A stretch of DNA of 64,000 nucleotides from Porpolomopsis calyptriformis (taxonomy: Eukaryota; Basidiomycota; Agaricomycetes; Agaricales; Hygrophoraceae), in NCBI GenBank assembly GCA_951640195.1, contig OX621168.1, positions 558,001 to 622,000 of the forward strand. The letters run 5' to 3'. A program made the translations under genes and the position numbers. The notes beneath the pieces are model-generated. The model saw only the letters and a program-made list of their open reading frames with translations. It was not told where the DNA came from and ran no database searches. Positions 21,529 to 34,557 of this stretch are shown piece after piece (positions within the stretch are counted from its first letter, which is position 1; the number at the start of each line of letters is the position of its first letter).

Positions 21529-23688
21529 ATGGAGCACGAGTCTGGGGACGATTACCTTCGCCGTATATCTGCGTTCATCAGGACACATGAAAAGAGCTTG
21601 GGTGAAGCTGGTTTCACCAAACGACGCACGTCCCTCAAGCAAACCGAATCTTCCGTGTTTAATCCTTTGGGATGGTTCGGTCCTTCCACCCAAACCGCCC
21701 CCAAACCTACGATCTTGTCTTTGGACACCCATCACCTTTTCTATGTTTTCATGCGCCTCGAGGGTCTCGGGATCGACATCGGCACTCTCGATGTCCGCGT
21801 CGACAGTCCTTCCAGGCCAATGAGTTACATCAACCTCTTTCGTGATTCAGATAAATCAGACACGTTATCACTTTCTTCATTTCGCTCTTCCTTATCCGCT
21901 GTCTCTGGTCTATCGCTTGGTGGAGGTTGGTGGAGACGGCCAGTGCCGCTCAGCGTTGATTCGGAACTCAAATACATCTACAGCAGTTTCACAAAACTTC
22001 CAGCCCTTTCTATCCACGCCCCAGGTCGTAAAGTAATCGCAGAACTGGCAGCTGAGGCCCCCAATGAGAATGCCTTGCCTCTGGACGCATTCAAGTACTT
22101 GCAAAGCCTCGAGTGTCTGGACATCGATCCGCGTACACTCCTTGGCTGGGACAGGCTGGCTGAGAGTTTGAGAGTGCTGACGGTCAAAAGAAGCGGGCTA
22201 GAGGATGTGTCTGATATTTTCATTGGCGCCGTCATCGACGATCAGGCGAGGAGGGAAGGAAGCGTAAGCAGAGCAAGACAGAGGTTACTCCCTCGTGGAA
22301 CGAAACGCGCATCTTACATTGGCACCCGACTTCCCGAATGTGTCACGGAAAGTGCTGAAGAGAATGCCCCTACTTCCGGAGACTCACCATCACCACCACC
22401 TTCGAATCAGCTATCGTCGCTCAAGTGGGCTTTCTTGAGATACCTGTCGCTGTCTGATAATGCCTTGACCTTTCTTCCGACCGAACCATTACAATACCTA
22501 ACCTCGATCACTCATCTTGATTTGTCGTCCAATCTTCTTGTCTCAGTCCCTTCCGGTCTGTCGGTTCTGCACAACCTCATTACGCTCAACCTATCGGATA
22601 ACATGATAGACTCTGTGCTGGGAATATACACTTTTCTGGGTCAAGTGCTGTCGCTCAACCTCTCGCGCAATAGGCTTGAATCGATTTGTGGGCTGGAACG
22701 CCTCCTTGCCCTAGAGCGCGTTGATCTCCGCCGGAACGTGATAGACGAAAGCGCGGAGGTTGGGCGATTAGCGACTTTGCCAAATATTGCAGAAGTGTGG
22801 GTGGAGGGTAATCCTTTCGTGGAGACGGAAGATAGTTATCGCATCTCCTGCTTTAAATACTTCTGGAAGGAAGGGAAAAACGTCACCCTTGATGGCACAC
22901 AACCTGGCTTTTACGAGAAGAGAAACCTTCCTGTACCCCCACCTGAACGGTTGTTGTCTTCTCGGCCCCTATCAACTGCGCATTCGCCACCCGTCGTCGC
23001 GGTAGGCGGTCACCGTGCACCTCAATTGATAGACCCACCAAAGATACTGTCTCCCCCATCGTCTCCGTCAACCTCACAAACTACCTCGCCTTACCTTATA
23101 GGTATCCCTGAGCCCGGCAAAGGACGACGGAAGAAGACGAAGCGGATTGTGGAACTGGACGGCGACGGGCTGCGTAGCGACGGGTCTGCGTCACGTCGAC
23201 GGACGAAGTCTGACGGCAATTCCAAGTCTCGAATCGTAGCCAAGGATCAAATTCTCAGCCAATCACCATTGCAGGAGCCGGAACAGTTTGGTGGTCGGGA
23301 AGGTGGCATCTCGACAGCTGATACCGGTGCTCGACCGCCAGAGTCAGCTTATGTATCGCCACCCTCTTCTAATAATATACCACAACCTCGACGATCTCGT
23401 CATAGTCGCCACCAGACTGAATACTTGCACGAAGATCCGACGCCCTCGGAAGCTTCGAAGGGAATTAGTCGTGGCTCTGCTACCTTCTCCTCCAAGTCGA
23501 CGGCTCGGAGGGCACGGGTTAGCGCGTCAGTATACGAGCATCCTGGCGAGGGAGAGAAGGATTCTGGCAACGACGTGGAAACATATAGAAAACGGATCGA
23601 GGCACTGAGAAGTGATATGGGAGATGGGTGGTTGAAGGTTTTCAGCCAGAGTCAGATGGGGTCTACTGGGGTGACCTCTGAAGGATAG
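21529..23688 (+). CDS. leucine-rich repeat protein (SDS22-like repeats)
   Basis: Intronless frame, 719 residues from the ATG at 21529 (MEHESGDDYLRRISAFIRTH); the frame is open further upstream but without an ATG. Residues about 1-270 have no domain I recognise. About 300-450 hold at least five tandem LRRs of the SDS22 type (LRYLSLSDNALTFLP, ITHLDLSSNLLVSVP, LITLNLSDNMI, VLSLNLSRNRL, LERVDLRRNVI), closed by an LRR cap (EVWVEGNPF). The C-terminal 250 residues are Ser/Pro-rich and basic (KGRRKKTKR), with a short conserved-looking end (RIEALRSDMGDGWLKVF). Such LRRs are protein-binding scaffolds. The plan resembles LKB1-interacting-protein-like fungal proteins, but that link is uncertain. Confidence 0.85.
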   Translation: MEHESGDDYLRRISAFIRTHEKSLGEAGFTKRRTSLKQTESSVFNPLGWFGPSTQTAPKPTILSLDTHHLFYVFMRLEGLGIDIGTLDVRVDSPSRPMSYINLFRDSDKSDTLSLSSFRSSLSAVSGLSLGGGWWRRPVPLSVDSELKYIYSSFTKLPALSIHAPGRKVIAELAAEAPNENALPLDAFKYLQSLECLDIDPRTLLGWDRLAESLRVLTVKRSGLEDVSDIFIGAVIDDQARREGSVSRARQRLLPRGTKRASYIGTRLPECVTESAEENAPTSGDSPSPPPSNQLSSLKWAFLRYLSLSDNALTFLPTEPLQYLTSITHLDLSSNLLVSVPSGLSVLHNLITLNLSDNMIDSVLGIYTFLGQVLSLNLSRNRLESICGLERLLALERVDLRRNVIDESAEVGRLATLPNIAEVWVEGNPFVETEDSYRISCFKYFWKEGKNVTLDGTQPGFYEKRNLPVPPPERLLSSRPLSTAHSPPVVAVGGHRAPQLIDPPKILSPPSSPSTSQTTSPYLIGIPEPGKGRRKKTKRIVELDGDGLRSDGSASRRRTKSDGNSKSRIVAKDQILSQSPLQEPEQFGGREGGISTADTGARPPESAYVSPPSSNNIPQPRRSRHSRHQTEYLHEDPTPSEASKGISRGSATFSSKSTARRARVSASVYEHPGEGEKDSGNDVETYRKRIEALRSDMGDGWLKVFSQSQMGSTGVTSEG

Positions 23689-23755
23689 GGCTGGTGCTAT
23701 GCTGCTAATTAATGATACCAGAATGAATTTATGATACCGCCTTGACTTTTATTGA

Positions 23756-25078
<1,323 letters not shown>

Positions 25079-26395
25079 ATGTTACCACCTACGAGACTAA
25101 TTGCCAGGGGCATTTCAACCGTTGTGAATGGATTCACGGGCTCAATCGGAAACACGCCTTTGGTTAGTTTTGGTGATATGCTCAAACTGCCCTTCTGGAA
25201 TCTTGCTAGGTGTTGTTGAAGACCTTGTCCGAGAAAACGGGTTCGCATATTTACGGCAAGGCAGAGTTCCAGAACCCTGGTGGAAGTGTGAAGGATCGCG
25301 CTGCCTTGGGTGTAATAAAGCATGCTGAAGAAAACGGACAGTGAGTGTTCGCTTGCATGCCGGAGGCTTATTCAACCTTTCGTAGATTGAAACTTGGAGG
25401 TACTGTTGTTGAGGGAACGGCAGGGAATACTGGTATTGGACTTGCCCATGTTTGCAGAGCAAGGGGGTACAAATGCGTTATATTCATGCCGGACACACAG
25501 GTGAATATCATGTTCGCAATCTCTCTCTCTCGCTGAGACGTCGACGGCGTGCAGAGTCAAGAAAAGATTGATTTACTTCGCATGTTGGGCGCCGAAGTGT
25601 ACCCGGTCCCTGCCGTCCCCTACGAGAACGCCATGAACTACAACCACCAGGCGAGAGATTACGCGAAAAACACATCCAACGCCGTTTGGACTGACCAGTT
25701 TGACAACACCGCGAACGCATACGCGCATTATACCTCGACTGGGCCCGAGATTTGGGAGCAATCGCAGCGGGATTTAGACGGTTTTGTATGCTCCACAGGA
25801 ACCGGGGGTACGCTGGCGGGCGCGGGTAAATACCTTACCGAGAAAAGCGGAGGGAAGACGCAAATCTGGCTTGCGGACCCACCGGGCAGTGTGCTCGATA
25901 GCTATCTCAAGAGTGGAGGAAAACTCTCGGAGAGATCGGGGAGTTCGATTACTGAAGGCGCGTGCCTTTTCTTCATGTTGTAGCTCATCTTTGCTGAGTC
26001 GATTATCCTTAGGCATTGGTCAAGGTCGTGTTACTAACAATCTGGCCACTTTCGTGAATGACCTATCGGGTTCATTTCATATTCCCGATGCCAAGTCCAT
26101 CGCGATGGTATACGAACTACTGGATACAGAAGGGCTCTACATGGGCGCAAGTTCTGCGCTCAATGTTGTTGCAGCCGTAGAGCTGGCAGGCGTACTCGGT
26201 CGAGGTAGGTGGCATTCAGATTGATCACACTGGATTGTTGTTTATCACGAGTTGAAAGGTTCAAAAGTCGCGACCGTTCTTTGCGATGGAGCGTATCGGT
26301 ACCAGAGTCGATTGTTCTCCAAAAGTTGGTTGAAGGAAAAAGGATTAGAGGACGCGATTCCAGGCCATCTAAAGAAATACGCGGTATTAGACTGA
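25079..26395 (+). CDS. cysteine synthase (O-acetylserine sulfhydrylase)
   Basis: PLP enzyme that makes cysteine from O-acetylserine and sulfide. The ATG at 25079 gives [19 protein letters not shown], a basic, acid-free N-terminus that could be a mitochondrial presequence. Fold-type II motifs are all present after splicing: [25 protein letters not shown] with the PLP lysine, [25 protein letters not shown] (phosphate loop), ADPPGSVL and RSGSSITEG. Introns: 25163-25209, about 25341-25386, 25501-25553, 25958-26012 and about 26204-26261. The intron at 25958 starts GC (AAG/GCGCGT), a rare GC-AG site that keeps phase (G-IGQGR). The protein ends HLKKYAVLD. Fungal members of this clade resemble S. pombe cys11-type enzymes. 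Confidence 0.93.
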
Positions 26396-26454
26396 GTTCA
26401 GTACTAACGCGGTGGTCACGAAACGCGTGATGACTTCAAATTTTCACGTTTGAC

Positions 26455-26568
26455 TAAGGGCCTGGACAGCAGCTTAGCAATGCCAGCTTTTTGGCGCTAA
26501 ACTGGCGGAGTTTGCTACACTTTTAGGCTGGCCAAGTTAGCCACGCTACGTTACTGTCCAGGCCCTAA
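26455..26568. mobile_element. PIF/Harbinger-like MITE with TAA target-site duplication
   Basis: A 108-bp element (26458-26565) bounded by perfect 12-bp terminal inverted repeats, GGGCCTGGACAG and CTGTCCAGGCCC, flanked by the direct repeat TAA (26455-26457 and 26566-26568). GGGC-starting ends with a 3-bp TWA duplication are the hallmark of PIF/Harbinger non-autonomous elements. The interior has no coding capacity. It lies between the cysteine synthase stop and the ATG at 26581. Confidence 0.85.
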
Positions 26569-26580
26569 GCCTTTGAAACC

Positions 26581-29500
26581 ATGGCCGATTCCATTCGCCC
26601 CTGGATATCCGAATACTTGATTGGAAACGGAGAGACATTCGGCGGTGATCTCACCGCAATACCTGAATTCACAAAGAGTAAAAAAGTTCAGCTCATCGAA
26701 GTGAGTTGTGTCCATGGGACGGGGGCTATTCTAACCGAATGTGACCTTCATTGGCCCAGTTTCTAACGTATGGCTTGACGGAGCAAGACGATTGTATATG
26801 GGGGAGAGTCTCCGACAAAATCTGCAAGATTCCAGCGCGCTTCTCAAAGGATGCTCTGTCCGAATACAACAAGTATGCCGCGCCTTGGCCTTGCAGGGAG
26901 CAGGAGGCTGATCATGTCCATGTAGGATCAGCAGCAAGAGGCTCACGGAACACAAAACGGTAATCATTTCCATCAAGAATTTCCGGCCGTTCTTTGCACG
27001 CATCCCGCTGGGGGGTCACACCAAGGGGATGACAGAATCGCCTTGCTTAGCCTTGAACATCGAGAGCTTCACTATTATGGGGGGTGTGGGTGAAGGGCAG
27101 TGGGGCAGTCCCCAGGAGGTTGAGACCAATGCCGATATTCGTTTGTGGTCGGAAGGACTGAGACAGCATGGTGGGGGTGGGTGAGTTGTCATCAAGCTCA
27201 ATTCCCAACATTGATTAGTCCAGACGAGCATTTCACAGAAATGTGCTGATGGACAGGAAGAAAGAACGCGAAAAGGCTGCAGGTCCTACCATCTCCACCG
27301 TGAAGTCTCCTCGCCGACGTGAAACCATACCACAGCGTCCCTTCAAACGTCCATGGCAGGTCGCGTTAAAGCGACCTGTTTCTTGGGATAAAACACGCAT
27401 ACCTGCAGTCAGTGAGAAACCTCACCATGGGTTCAAGACTGAATCGGTCGATCTTCTAAAGGAATACGAGAGAAGCTGGCGTGTAAGTATTCAATGTTGC
27501 GATGCAAATCTCGCGCCTACGTATGAATAATTGCCCTTATTTTATAGCCGATATACGGAAATCCTTGGAAGTACGCTTTGAAGCCAAATTCAACGGAAGA
27601 AGTTCTAGACCCGCAAAGTGAGTCAAATTCATCACTCGTGTTGGTTGGCCCTTGGGTGCAATAATCTTGTTGATCCCCGTTCGACGAGTTCAGTCCAAGA
27701 TGTTGCCCGTATCCCACCACAATCAGCATCTACACCGCCCCTTGCCAGTTCCAGTGCGCCATGTCTTCTACCATCTCAGAAGAGAAAACATATCCGACAT
27801 CTAGGTCGCCATGTACTCGATTTGGGTTCTAGTCCGCCCGCAGAGGCAGCCCGCACACCCGAGTGCAGCCCACTTCGTGAGACCTCGCCTGTAGAAAGGC
27901 AAACAACCCCTGCCCCCGAAGAATGGCCGCCATCCGTCAGGGGCAGTCAGGCCGACTACGAATCAGTGCACGCCCTTTCTGATGAAGAAGACTCTAGCGC
28001 CGACAACGGTGGAAAAGTTCCCGTTACATTAGTCGCTGAGGGAAAAGGCGAACTTGAATCGCGGCCAGAGACTGACCAAGCATTCTCGAACACCGTTTCG
28101 TCTCATTCGACCTCTCCAATATCAGCGAAAAGATCAGAACCATCCCTGCCCCCGCCGTCTCTACCTTCAGCGCCTTCACCTGATCCTTTTTCTTCCATCG
28201 AGGTTGAGGGTCTACCATCCCCCCCGTCGTCTCCTCTTCGTCCTGAGGTAGCTCGCAAAGTACCGTACCCTGCCCAACCGTTACCACCAACTGGTTCTCC
28301 CACCGGTCCTGCGCGTATATTAGTTCCCAATTCAGACACCTCCGCGATCGCATCCCAGTCACAATCTCAGCGGCTTTCACAGTCGCAGCAACCACCAAAA
28401 TCCATGCCTCCCGTTCAACAATCTATCCTCCCACAAACTCAGCAAGACGCCGGAGACTCAGGGATAGCAATCAGCGATGGGCATAATCATCCCTCACAGA
28501 AGCTCGGTCTTAGTCAACCTGAAAGTTATGATGGTGACCGGTCATCGCCTGTTCGATCGGTCGTCGATGAAATTAAAAAGGGATTACGGAAACGCTCGCC
28601 CCGTCAGGTCTCATGCGATGGAATTCACGAAGTGTCAACTGACTCTAAGCCCCAAAGCTCCTCACAAAATCCGGCTGCTAGCGCGCTTCACAACAGGGAT
28701 TGGCAGGGGGATCGTAATGAAACGCAAGTGAAAGACTTGCCGCAAGATGGGATGCAGTCACAGACTGAAGAATTTCCCCTTCTCCCAACACAGTCGGAAG
28801 ATCACCAACTAGACGATGACGATGCCCAAATTGACCAAGAGCTTTTTGGTCGCCCTCACTCTGGCGACGAAAAATCCTCTAAAACTGAGTCTGATCCGGG
28901 CTTGCGATCTACTCCAAAAAAGTCTTCGATTAGACAGGTTCTAACTACTGGAGAAGAGCCTCGTACATCTTCCCCTTTGCAACCAGCACGACCTTCCCAC
29001 ACCTTAACGCTGTTACCACCTAATAACTCCCTATCCGTTCAAAGTAGGCCGCCTTCTCGGATCGAACCTGGTAGGGCGGATGTGGCGCCTCCAGCTGCTT
29101 CCTCCGCGAAAGCAATGACCCGAAGAACATCCGCCCAGGCTTGGGTCAATGTGGCGGAACATGATGCAGAGGCATGGAAAAAGCCCACGTTTATGACCAA
29201 GAAAACGTCGAAAGACAATGGGAAGGAGAAGGCTACCTCAGCAAGTGCGGTGTCCCATGACAATGACTCTGCCAATGAAAAGAGAGCTATTGTTTCTAAC
29301 TCATCAACAGCCGCACAGAAGCTCAAGGCGTCGAACAGAGAACTCCCTCAAGCTGGCAAGAATACGATCAGCATGCAGTTGTCACATTCGCGCCGCTCGT
29401 TTCCGCATTTCCCGGGACATCCTCTAGTTGTGCGTATACCAACCGAGTCTGTCGCGAGTACTTCCACCGGTGGGCAAAACGAAAAATTTAAACTTGTTCC

Positions 29501-30017
29501 CATTTTCGCAAGTTCTGCACGAGGATCGACCGCGAAGGGTTCCAGGAAAAACGTGGCTGATATTTCTCAGGCACCCGCGAAGCGAACGAGGGATAGGATT
29601 TCAGAAGGTTCGTCGGACAACAAGGGTGAGGCTGTGGAGGGAAGCAGGAAAAAAAGAAAGGTGGCCGATTCAAATTCCGACAGCAGAACGTCTAGCTCAA
29701 CAAAGCCCCTTGATCGCAAAGAAGGCGGTGAAGGTAAAAGACTGGGACGCAAAGACAGTGATGTCGTCCAAGAGCGAGTGGGGAGCAGAAGCCAGGCTAT
29801 CCATCCCAAGTCCGAATCCGAGGGTGGGACGCTCCCACCTGCCCCGCCGAGCAAATTGGGTGGCTTCACGGTCAATTTCGATCACATACGATGCGATGAG
29901 AAAGGAGGGCCTCCGTGGATGAGCTGGAATAACCTTGCTGATATCTTGCTACGCACCGGCAGGGATAAAGCCAAGCAAATGAAGCAGATAAAGCCTGGTG
30001 GGAGAGGACCCGGTTGA
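26581..30017 (+). CDS. TPP1/Est3-like OB-fold telomere protein (shelterin subunit)
   Basis: Six exons (26581-26700, 26760-26872, 26926-27180, 27239-27482, 27548-27617, 27694-30017) join exactly in phase to about 1041 residues. The N-terminus IRPWISEYLIGNG, followed by WGRVSDKICKIPARFSKDAL and by SPCLALNIESFTIMG, matches the pattern of the TPP1/ACD and Est3 OB-fold (PWI-x-x-x-(I/L)-L-G, then a variable loop and a strand ending in -SF-). In shelterin this domain contacts telomerase and recruits it to the Pot1-bound end. Residues about 270-950 are long, Ser/Pro/Gln-rich and disordered with basic clusters; the end (GGFTVNFDHIRCDEKGGPPW) looks conserved and may be a partner-binding segment. Assignment rests on motif reading only. 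Confidence 0.65.
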
Positions 30018-30378
30018 CTGACAAGCGTAGACCTGCTTTCATCCCATCGGTCAGTTCCTCCTCAATTGAGCTGGTTGGGATTGTTTTCCGATATACGTGC
30101 TAGCTCTGACTGGTTATTATCCCCACCTGGTCTTGTATGTATATTGTACAATGCTGTGGGTATAGTTATGCCTTATCGTAGCATCGTCGTCGAAATGTAT
30201 ATAGATTCTCGTTTCAATCTAGGCATAACGCAAACAACACATATCTTGCTTTGCTCAGGCAGCTCGTTCAAATTCTTTCCATTACCATTACATATTGATC
30301 CAAGAAGAATCCGGTGTCATCTGTAGTTTAAAGCCAAGTATCCAAATAAATCCACTCGTACAACAACATGGTGTTACA
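30018..30378. other. convergent 3' intergenic region
   Basis: Lies between the stop codons of the TPP1-like gene (+) and Smr gene A (-). It is AT-richer than its surroundings and presumably holds both 3' UTRs; no gene or repeat seen. Confidence 0.5.
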
Positions 30379-32369
30379 TTAAGGAGGAATTGTCAAGATA
30401 AGCACGCCCGCGTTGGTAGGGTCGGTGACGAATGGAATATGCCGCCTGACACAAATAGCATTATTACTATGGCACACCAACCAGGGGAATGATTCGTAAC
30501 TGACCTTTTGAGTTCCCCTGGGAGGACCTTCAATTTGGGAGACACTTTGCCGCGACCGGTCACCACGCAAAGCGATCTGTCCCCGTTCTTTAGAGCCTGT
30601 CGATATTTTTCTTTAATCACCCGCAACGCGTGATATATGTCCGAGTGATGGACGTCGATCGTTTGTGGTGGCAACCCGAAATTGTCAGCTAGGACACGGG
30701 AAAGGAACGTTGGCAATTACTCCAGCAGCACAGAAATGTTCAAGAGGCATACCTAGGTAGTAATATTTAGCAGCCTTCTCACCAAGGAACCTTGCCTTCC
30801 TTCCTGCCGCATCTCTGTCGCCCTCAAGAAGAATGCAATCTTTCTTTCTACCTTCTTCGTCAGCCTGCTTCCTCTCGGCCTCGAAACGATGGTAAGCTTT
30901 AGCTGCGAGAGCGGCTTGGGTTTTCAGATCGCGCGCTTTCAGCGTGAGCGTGGTGCGGTTCCAGCGAGTACCATTGGTTTGAGGGTCATCTGAGATTGGA
31001 GCGCCCGATGCGCCTGACTGTGTGGCGGTTACAGTGTCAACCACAAGGACAGGCAAAGGGACAGCATTCTCGGAGACAGTTGGGGGTACGGTATCGGTTT
31101 CCTTTATTGATATAGCACGGCCACCGGAGAGAGACTGATTGGGTTCGGTTGACAACGGCACGACTACAGGTTCTTGGTCTTTGGGGGTGAAGGATAACGG
31201 GGCATCAATCAAAGATGGGCCGTTATGATAACCAGGAACAAGGGATGCTGGTAAATCAGTCGGAGGTTGGGTGACGGGTGGTGTACTTGAGATGATTTGG
31301 GGCGAAATTTGATCGGGAGCAAGTGTCAGCAGCGGGCCTGCGAGTGGTTCGGACCCCTTATCAATTTGAGCAGATGACGACGACCCGCCAGCTGCGGGCG
31401 ATGCATCGTGGTGAATTGGAATCGATGGCGTGCGTGTATCAGTGGTAGGTGGGGCATCCGAGGCTGGATTAACGAAAGCCGGAGCAGGTGATATAAGTGT
31501 GGCGGGTGGCTCTAATGTTTGAGTTGTGGGGGTCTGGTGGTTAGTAGGGTGTACTGTGACGTTCGGGGGGAACAAGATGTACCACGGGTTAGGTTGATAG
31601 AGTCAGCGTCCAGTTCCTATGAATTTACTGTGCACTAACCTGTTTGAGTATTGAGAACAGGGAGACCGGTCTCGGAAGAGGTACCAGGGGCGGAATGTGT
31701 CGCAGGCATAACGTGAAGCCGATCGAGTGATGCAATAGCCGCAGTGCGACCGGTTTCTTGCATTAAGTCTTCCGATATCGAAGATAGGGAACGGAGCATT
31801 ATGGGCAAAGGTTGCTGTGTCGTAGTTTGGGAACCACCTTCGGATAAGACACTCATCGGAGGTAATTCTGGCATGTAAAGTGCGTCTTCCGGTAAGGAAG
31901 TAGCTTGAGTTGACATTACAGCAAGAGAATCTGGAAGCTGGCCTGGAAGTGAGATATTTGCCGAGAGATCCACAGAAGGATCAACATCAAATGGAGGCAA
32001 GGAATCCGAAGGGCGGGTACGGCTCTTTCTTGCCCTGGCTAGGCGACTGTTCGAGAGGTGGTGACGACTATTGTGTGAGGAAGCCTCGATGAGGTCTGAC
32101 AACACCAAACCCAGCCCGGTCCAAAGCCAAATGATGACCACTCTCATGAGATTCTGGGTCCATAAGTAGTCTGCAACGGTGCGAAGGGCATAAGCAAGGT
32201 AGGGATTCAAGGATGGATCGAATGGAGATGTCCCAGGCCTGCTGTGATAAAGAATGATACCCTCGCACAATCCCACGACGGACGCTCCGATTCTGAAGTT
32301 GTAAGGACTGATGCTGTCCACCAGGATACGGACACCGAGACCGAGCCCAGTAGCGAAGAAACTGTTCAT
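30379..32369 (-). CDS. membrane protein with C-terminal Smr domain, copy A
   Basis: Four exons; introns at 31554-31639 (acceptor CAG/TA), about 30698-30751 and about 30494-30506 upwards join in phase. Residues 1-110 are hydrophobic (GLGLGVRILVDSI, VVIIWLWTGLGLVLSDLI) and suggest membrane insertion. A long Ser/Pro/Thr-rich linker follows. The C-terminus holds a charged helix (KAYHRFEAERKQADEEGRKK) like the DUF1771 that precedes many Smr domains, then Smr motifs: TIDVHHSDIYHAL (the D-x-H motif) and CVVTGRGKVSPKLK (T-G-R-G). Smr domains are nucleases or nucleic-acid binders, for example in cleavage of mRNA at collided ribosomes. A membrane anchor on an Smr domain is unusual. Copy B lies directly upstream. 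Confidence 0.75.
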
Positions 32370-32456
32370 GGTTGATCGCTCATGAAAGCTGTGTCTTATG
32401 TAAGCACATCTATGCGATCGAGGAACTGCAGATATTTGACGGGATATCTATTTCAA

Positions 32457-34050
32457 CTAGTCATGAAGCATGATAACAAGTACGCCCTCGTTAGTGGGAT
32501 CAATCATATATGGTATATCCCTTCTGAAATGCCGGTCAGTTAGGCAGACCCTCAAACGAATGAGTACTAGCCTTTTCATTTCTGCGATGATGGCCGGTTT
32601 CAATACGGGTGCTTTGTGGCGAGAGTGCAAACCGCGGCCCACGATAACGCGAAGCTGTCCACCCCCTTTCAACAACGTATCTCGCAATGCCTTAATCGTG
32701 ACTCCAATTGCTTCATGTACTCGCAAATAGTGGACGTCAATGGTATGGGATTGCAAACACGTGTTACGGGCTGGGGACAGCAAATTCAGATACACGCAAG
32801 ACACAGCTGAGCCAATGATTACCATGAAAGCATCGATGTGCCGCTTTGTCATGAAGTTTTTTGGATTTTTCATCAGCTTGCTCGGCTTCCCCTTCCAGTA
32901 ATATGCCCTCTCTTATTCTGCCGCGACGGAATGAGGTGTCCATGGCCACCTTGAGCCGATCTCTCTCCCGTTCTTCGGCCATGGCCTCTTTCCTGAAGCT
33001 ATCCGCCCTTGAAATGACAAAATGGTGACTGCCGGTAGAAATGACGCTTTCACAGTCACCAAGCGTTGTTTGAGACCCACAGATCGAAGCCGTGGGTGAT
33101 TCGGGTATGGTCGGGATACGTCCTGCGACCAAGGCGGAAGGAGGAATATTTATGCTCTCCGAGACCGATTTCCCACAATCTGGGCTGCATGTGAGGGTCT
33201 CATCCGAGAGAACTATTGGAACCACAGGACTAGCTAGGAGTTCGGTAGTGCATGTCATGGGCAAAACAGATAAAGTATCGTGATGATCTCGGACAACAGG
33301 CAAATCACCGGAAATGGGATCATCGGATGAAAAGTTGATTGGAACATGCAAGTCAGGAGGCATTATGTGTGTGGGAGAGCCATGGGGATCGTCGAAAATT
33401 CTGTTGCATTGAATCAATGCGGAGATGAGGGGATGGGGATCTGGCGTGGCTAGGATTGCCCCCACATTGGTGCTGCCCAGATCGGCGGATACCACTGTCT
33501 CTAGCGTGTCTAGCCTGTTTGGGGGCAGAGAAAGACCTTGGTGTGTGTCAGCTTCACCGGTTGCAGATGAGTGAGCAGGAAATGAAGGCGTGTGTCCAGG
33601 TGGATCATGAGGTTTGATGGTAGGGACAGTTCCTCGATGGACATGTGGGAACAGCTCCGATCGTCGATGGTATTTATCAGCATGGTGTCGGGCGCGAGAA
33701 TGGCTTGCTCGCTTGGAAAGATGTGTCGGAGTCGTGCGTGCAGATCTGGGTGGGGAGAATCGGTCATCAATAACATAGATGGATGCCGCAGTGTCCGACA
33801 ACACCACCCCCAAACCAGTCCAGAGCAAAACCAATAAGACCCTGTCAATACTTTCGGTCAAGAACAAGTCAACAGCGATTCGAAATGCATAGGTAATGAT
33901 TGATGATGATTTTTGCAAGTCGAAGTGATGAAGGACGACACCTTCCCACAACCCCACCAAAGACGTTCCAAGCCTGATATTACCGTCTGTGGCCCTTTCC
34001 ACTAGGAGGCGAAAAACAAGACCGAGCACTGTTGCAAACACACCGTCCAT
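32457..34050 (-). CDS. membrane protein with C-terminal Smr domain, copy B
   Basis: Tandem paralogue of the gene at 30379-32369, 87 bp upstream of it. It has the same plan: hydrophobic N-terminus (FATVLGLVFRLLVERA, RVLLVLLWTGLGVVLSD), a low-complexity linker, a DUF1771-like helix (EERERDRLKVAMDTSFRRG), then Smr motifs TIDVHYLRVHEAI and RVIVGRGLHSRHK. An intron in the DUF1771-Smr link keeps phase (HG to ARNTCLQ). The last intron (32524-32571, 48 nt) begins GC where copy A has GT, is a multiple of three and has no stop, so retaining it would add 16 residues. The copies are highly diverged outside the domains, so the duplication is old. Confidence 0.75.
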
Positions 34051-34557
34051 GGTGGTTTTGGCTATGCGACCAGAGTCAATTTCCGCATGTTAGAGCGAAG
34101 AAAACGTGGCCGAGGTGATACCAGAGCTGGCTTCGATGAGGCTCAAAACATCACAGTCCCAGGAACGAAAGGTCTAGGCCGTAGCTTTGGCATGCTGTAA
34201 ATCACCATTTGGTCTCGACAGCTAGCAGGATGCTATTGGCTCAAATTGTTGAATTACTTGGGTATAGGCGCAAGTGAGATCGATGAGAGGAATGATGTTC
34301 GTTTGGTCGCAGTCACGCTTTACAAACTGATGATGGCGTCTGCTCTAATGAACACTTTTACGGATTACAATCCTTTAGGGACACTACACACATTCCACAA
34401 ATCACGATACAAACCCCCGCTAGATTTAGAGACCAGATTCAGCGCCAGGAGATGAGAACAATGAACATCGATACATGGAATTAACTGAAAGATTGAGGAC
34501 AAAGAGCTCGGGGCAGTGAGTCTCGGGAAACACCTATTCAAGATACCCCAGGGTCCA
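34051..34557. other. intergenic region
   Basis: About 500 bp holding the promoter of Smr gene B (-) and the 3' flank of the next minus-strand gene. No gene, repeat or clear regulatory motif seen. Confidence 0.45.

Noticed and set aside
27618..27693. Separate gene starting at 27618
   Set aside because: The frame starts inside an intron (GTGAGT 27618 to CAG 27693); exon 6 joins in phase to exons from 26581.
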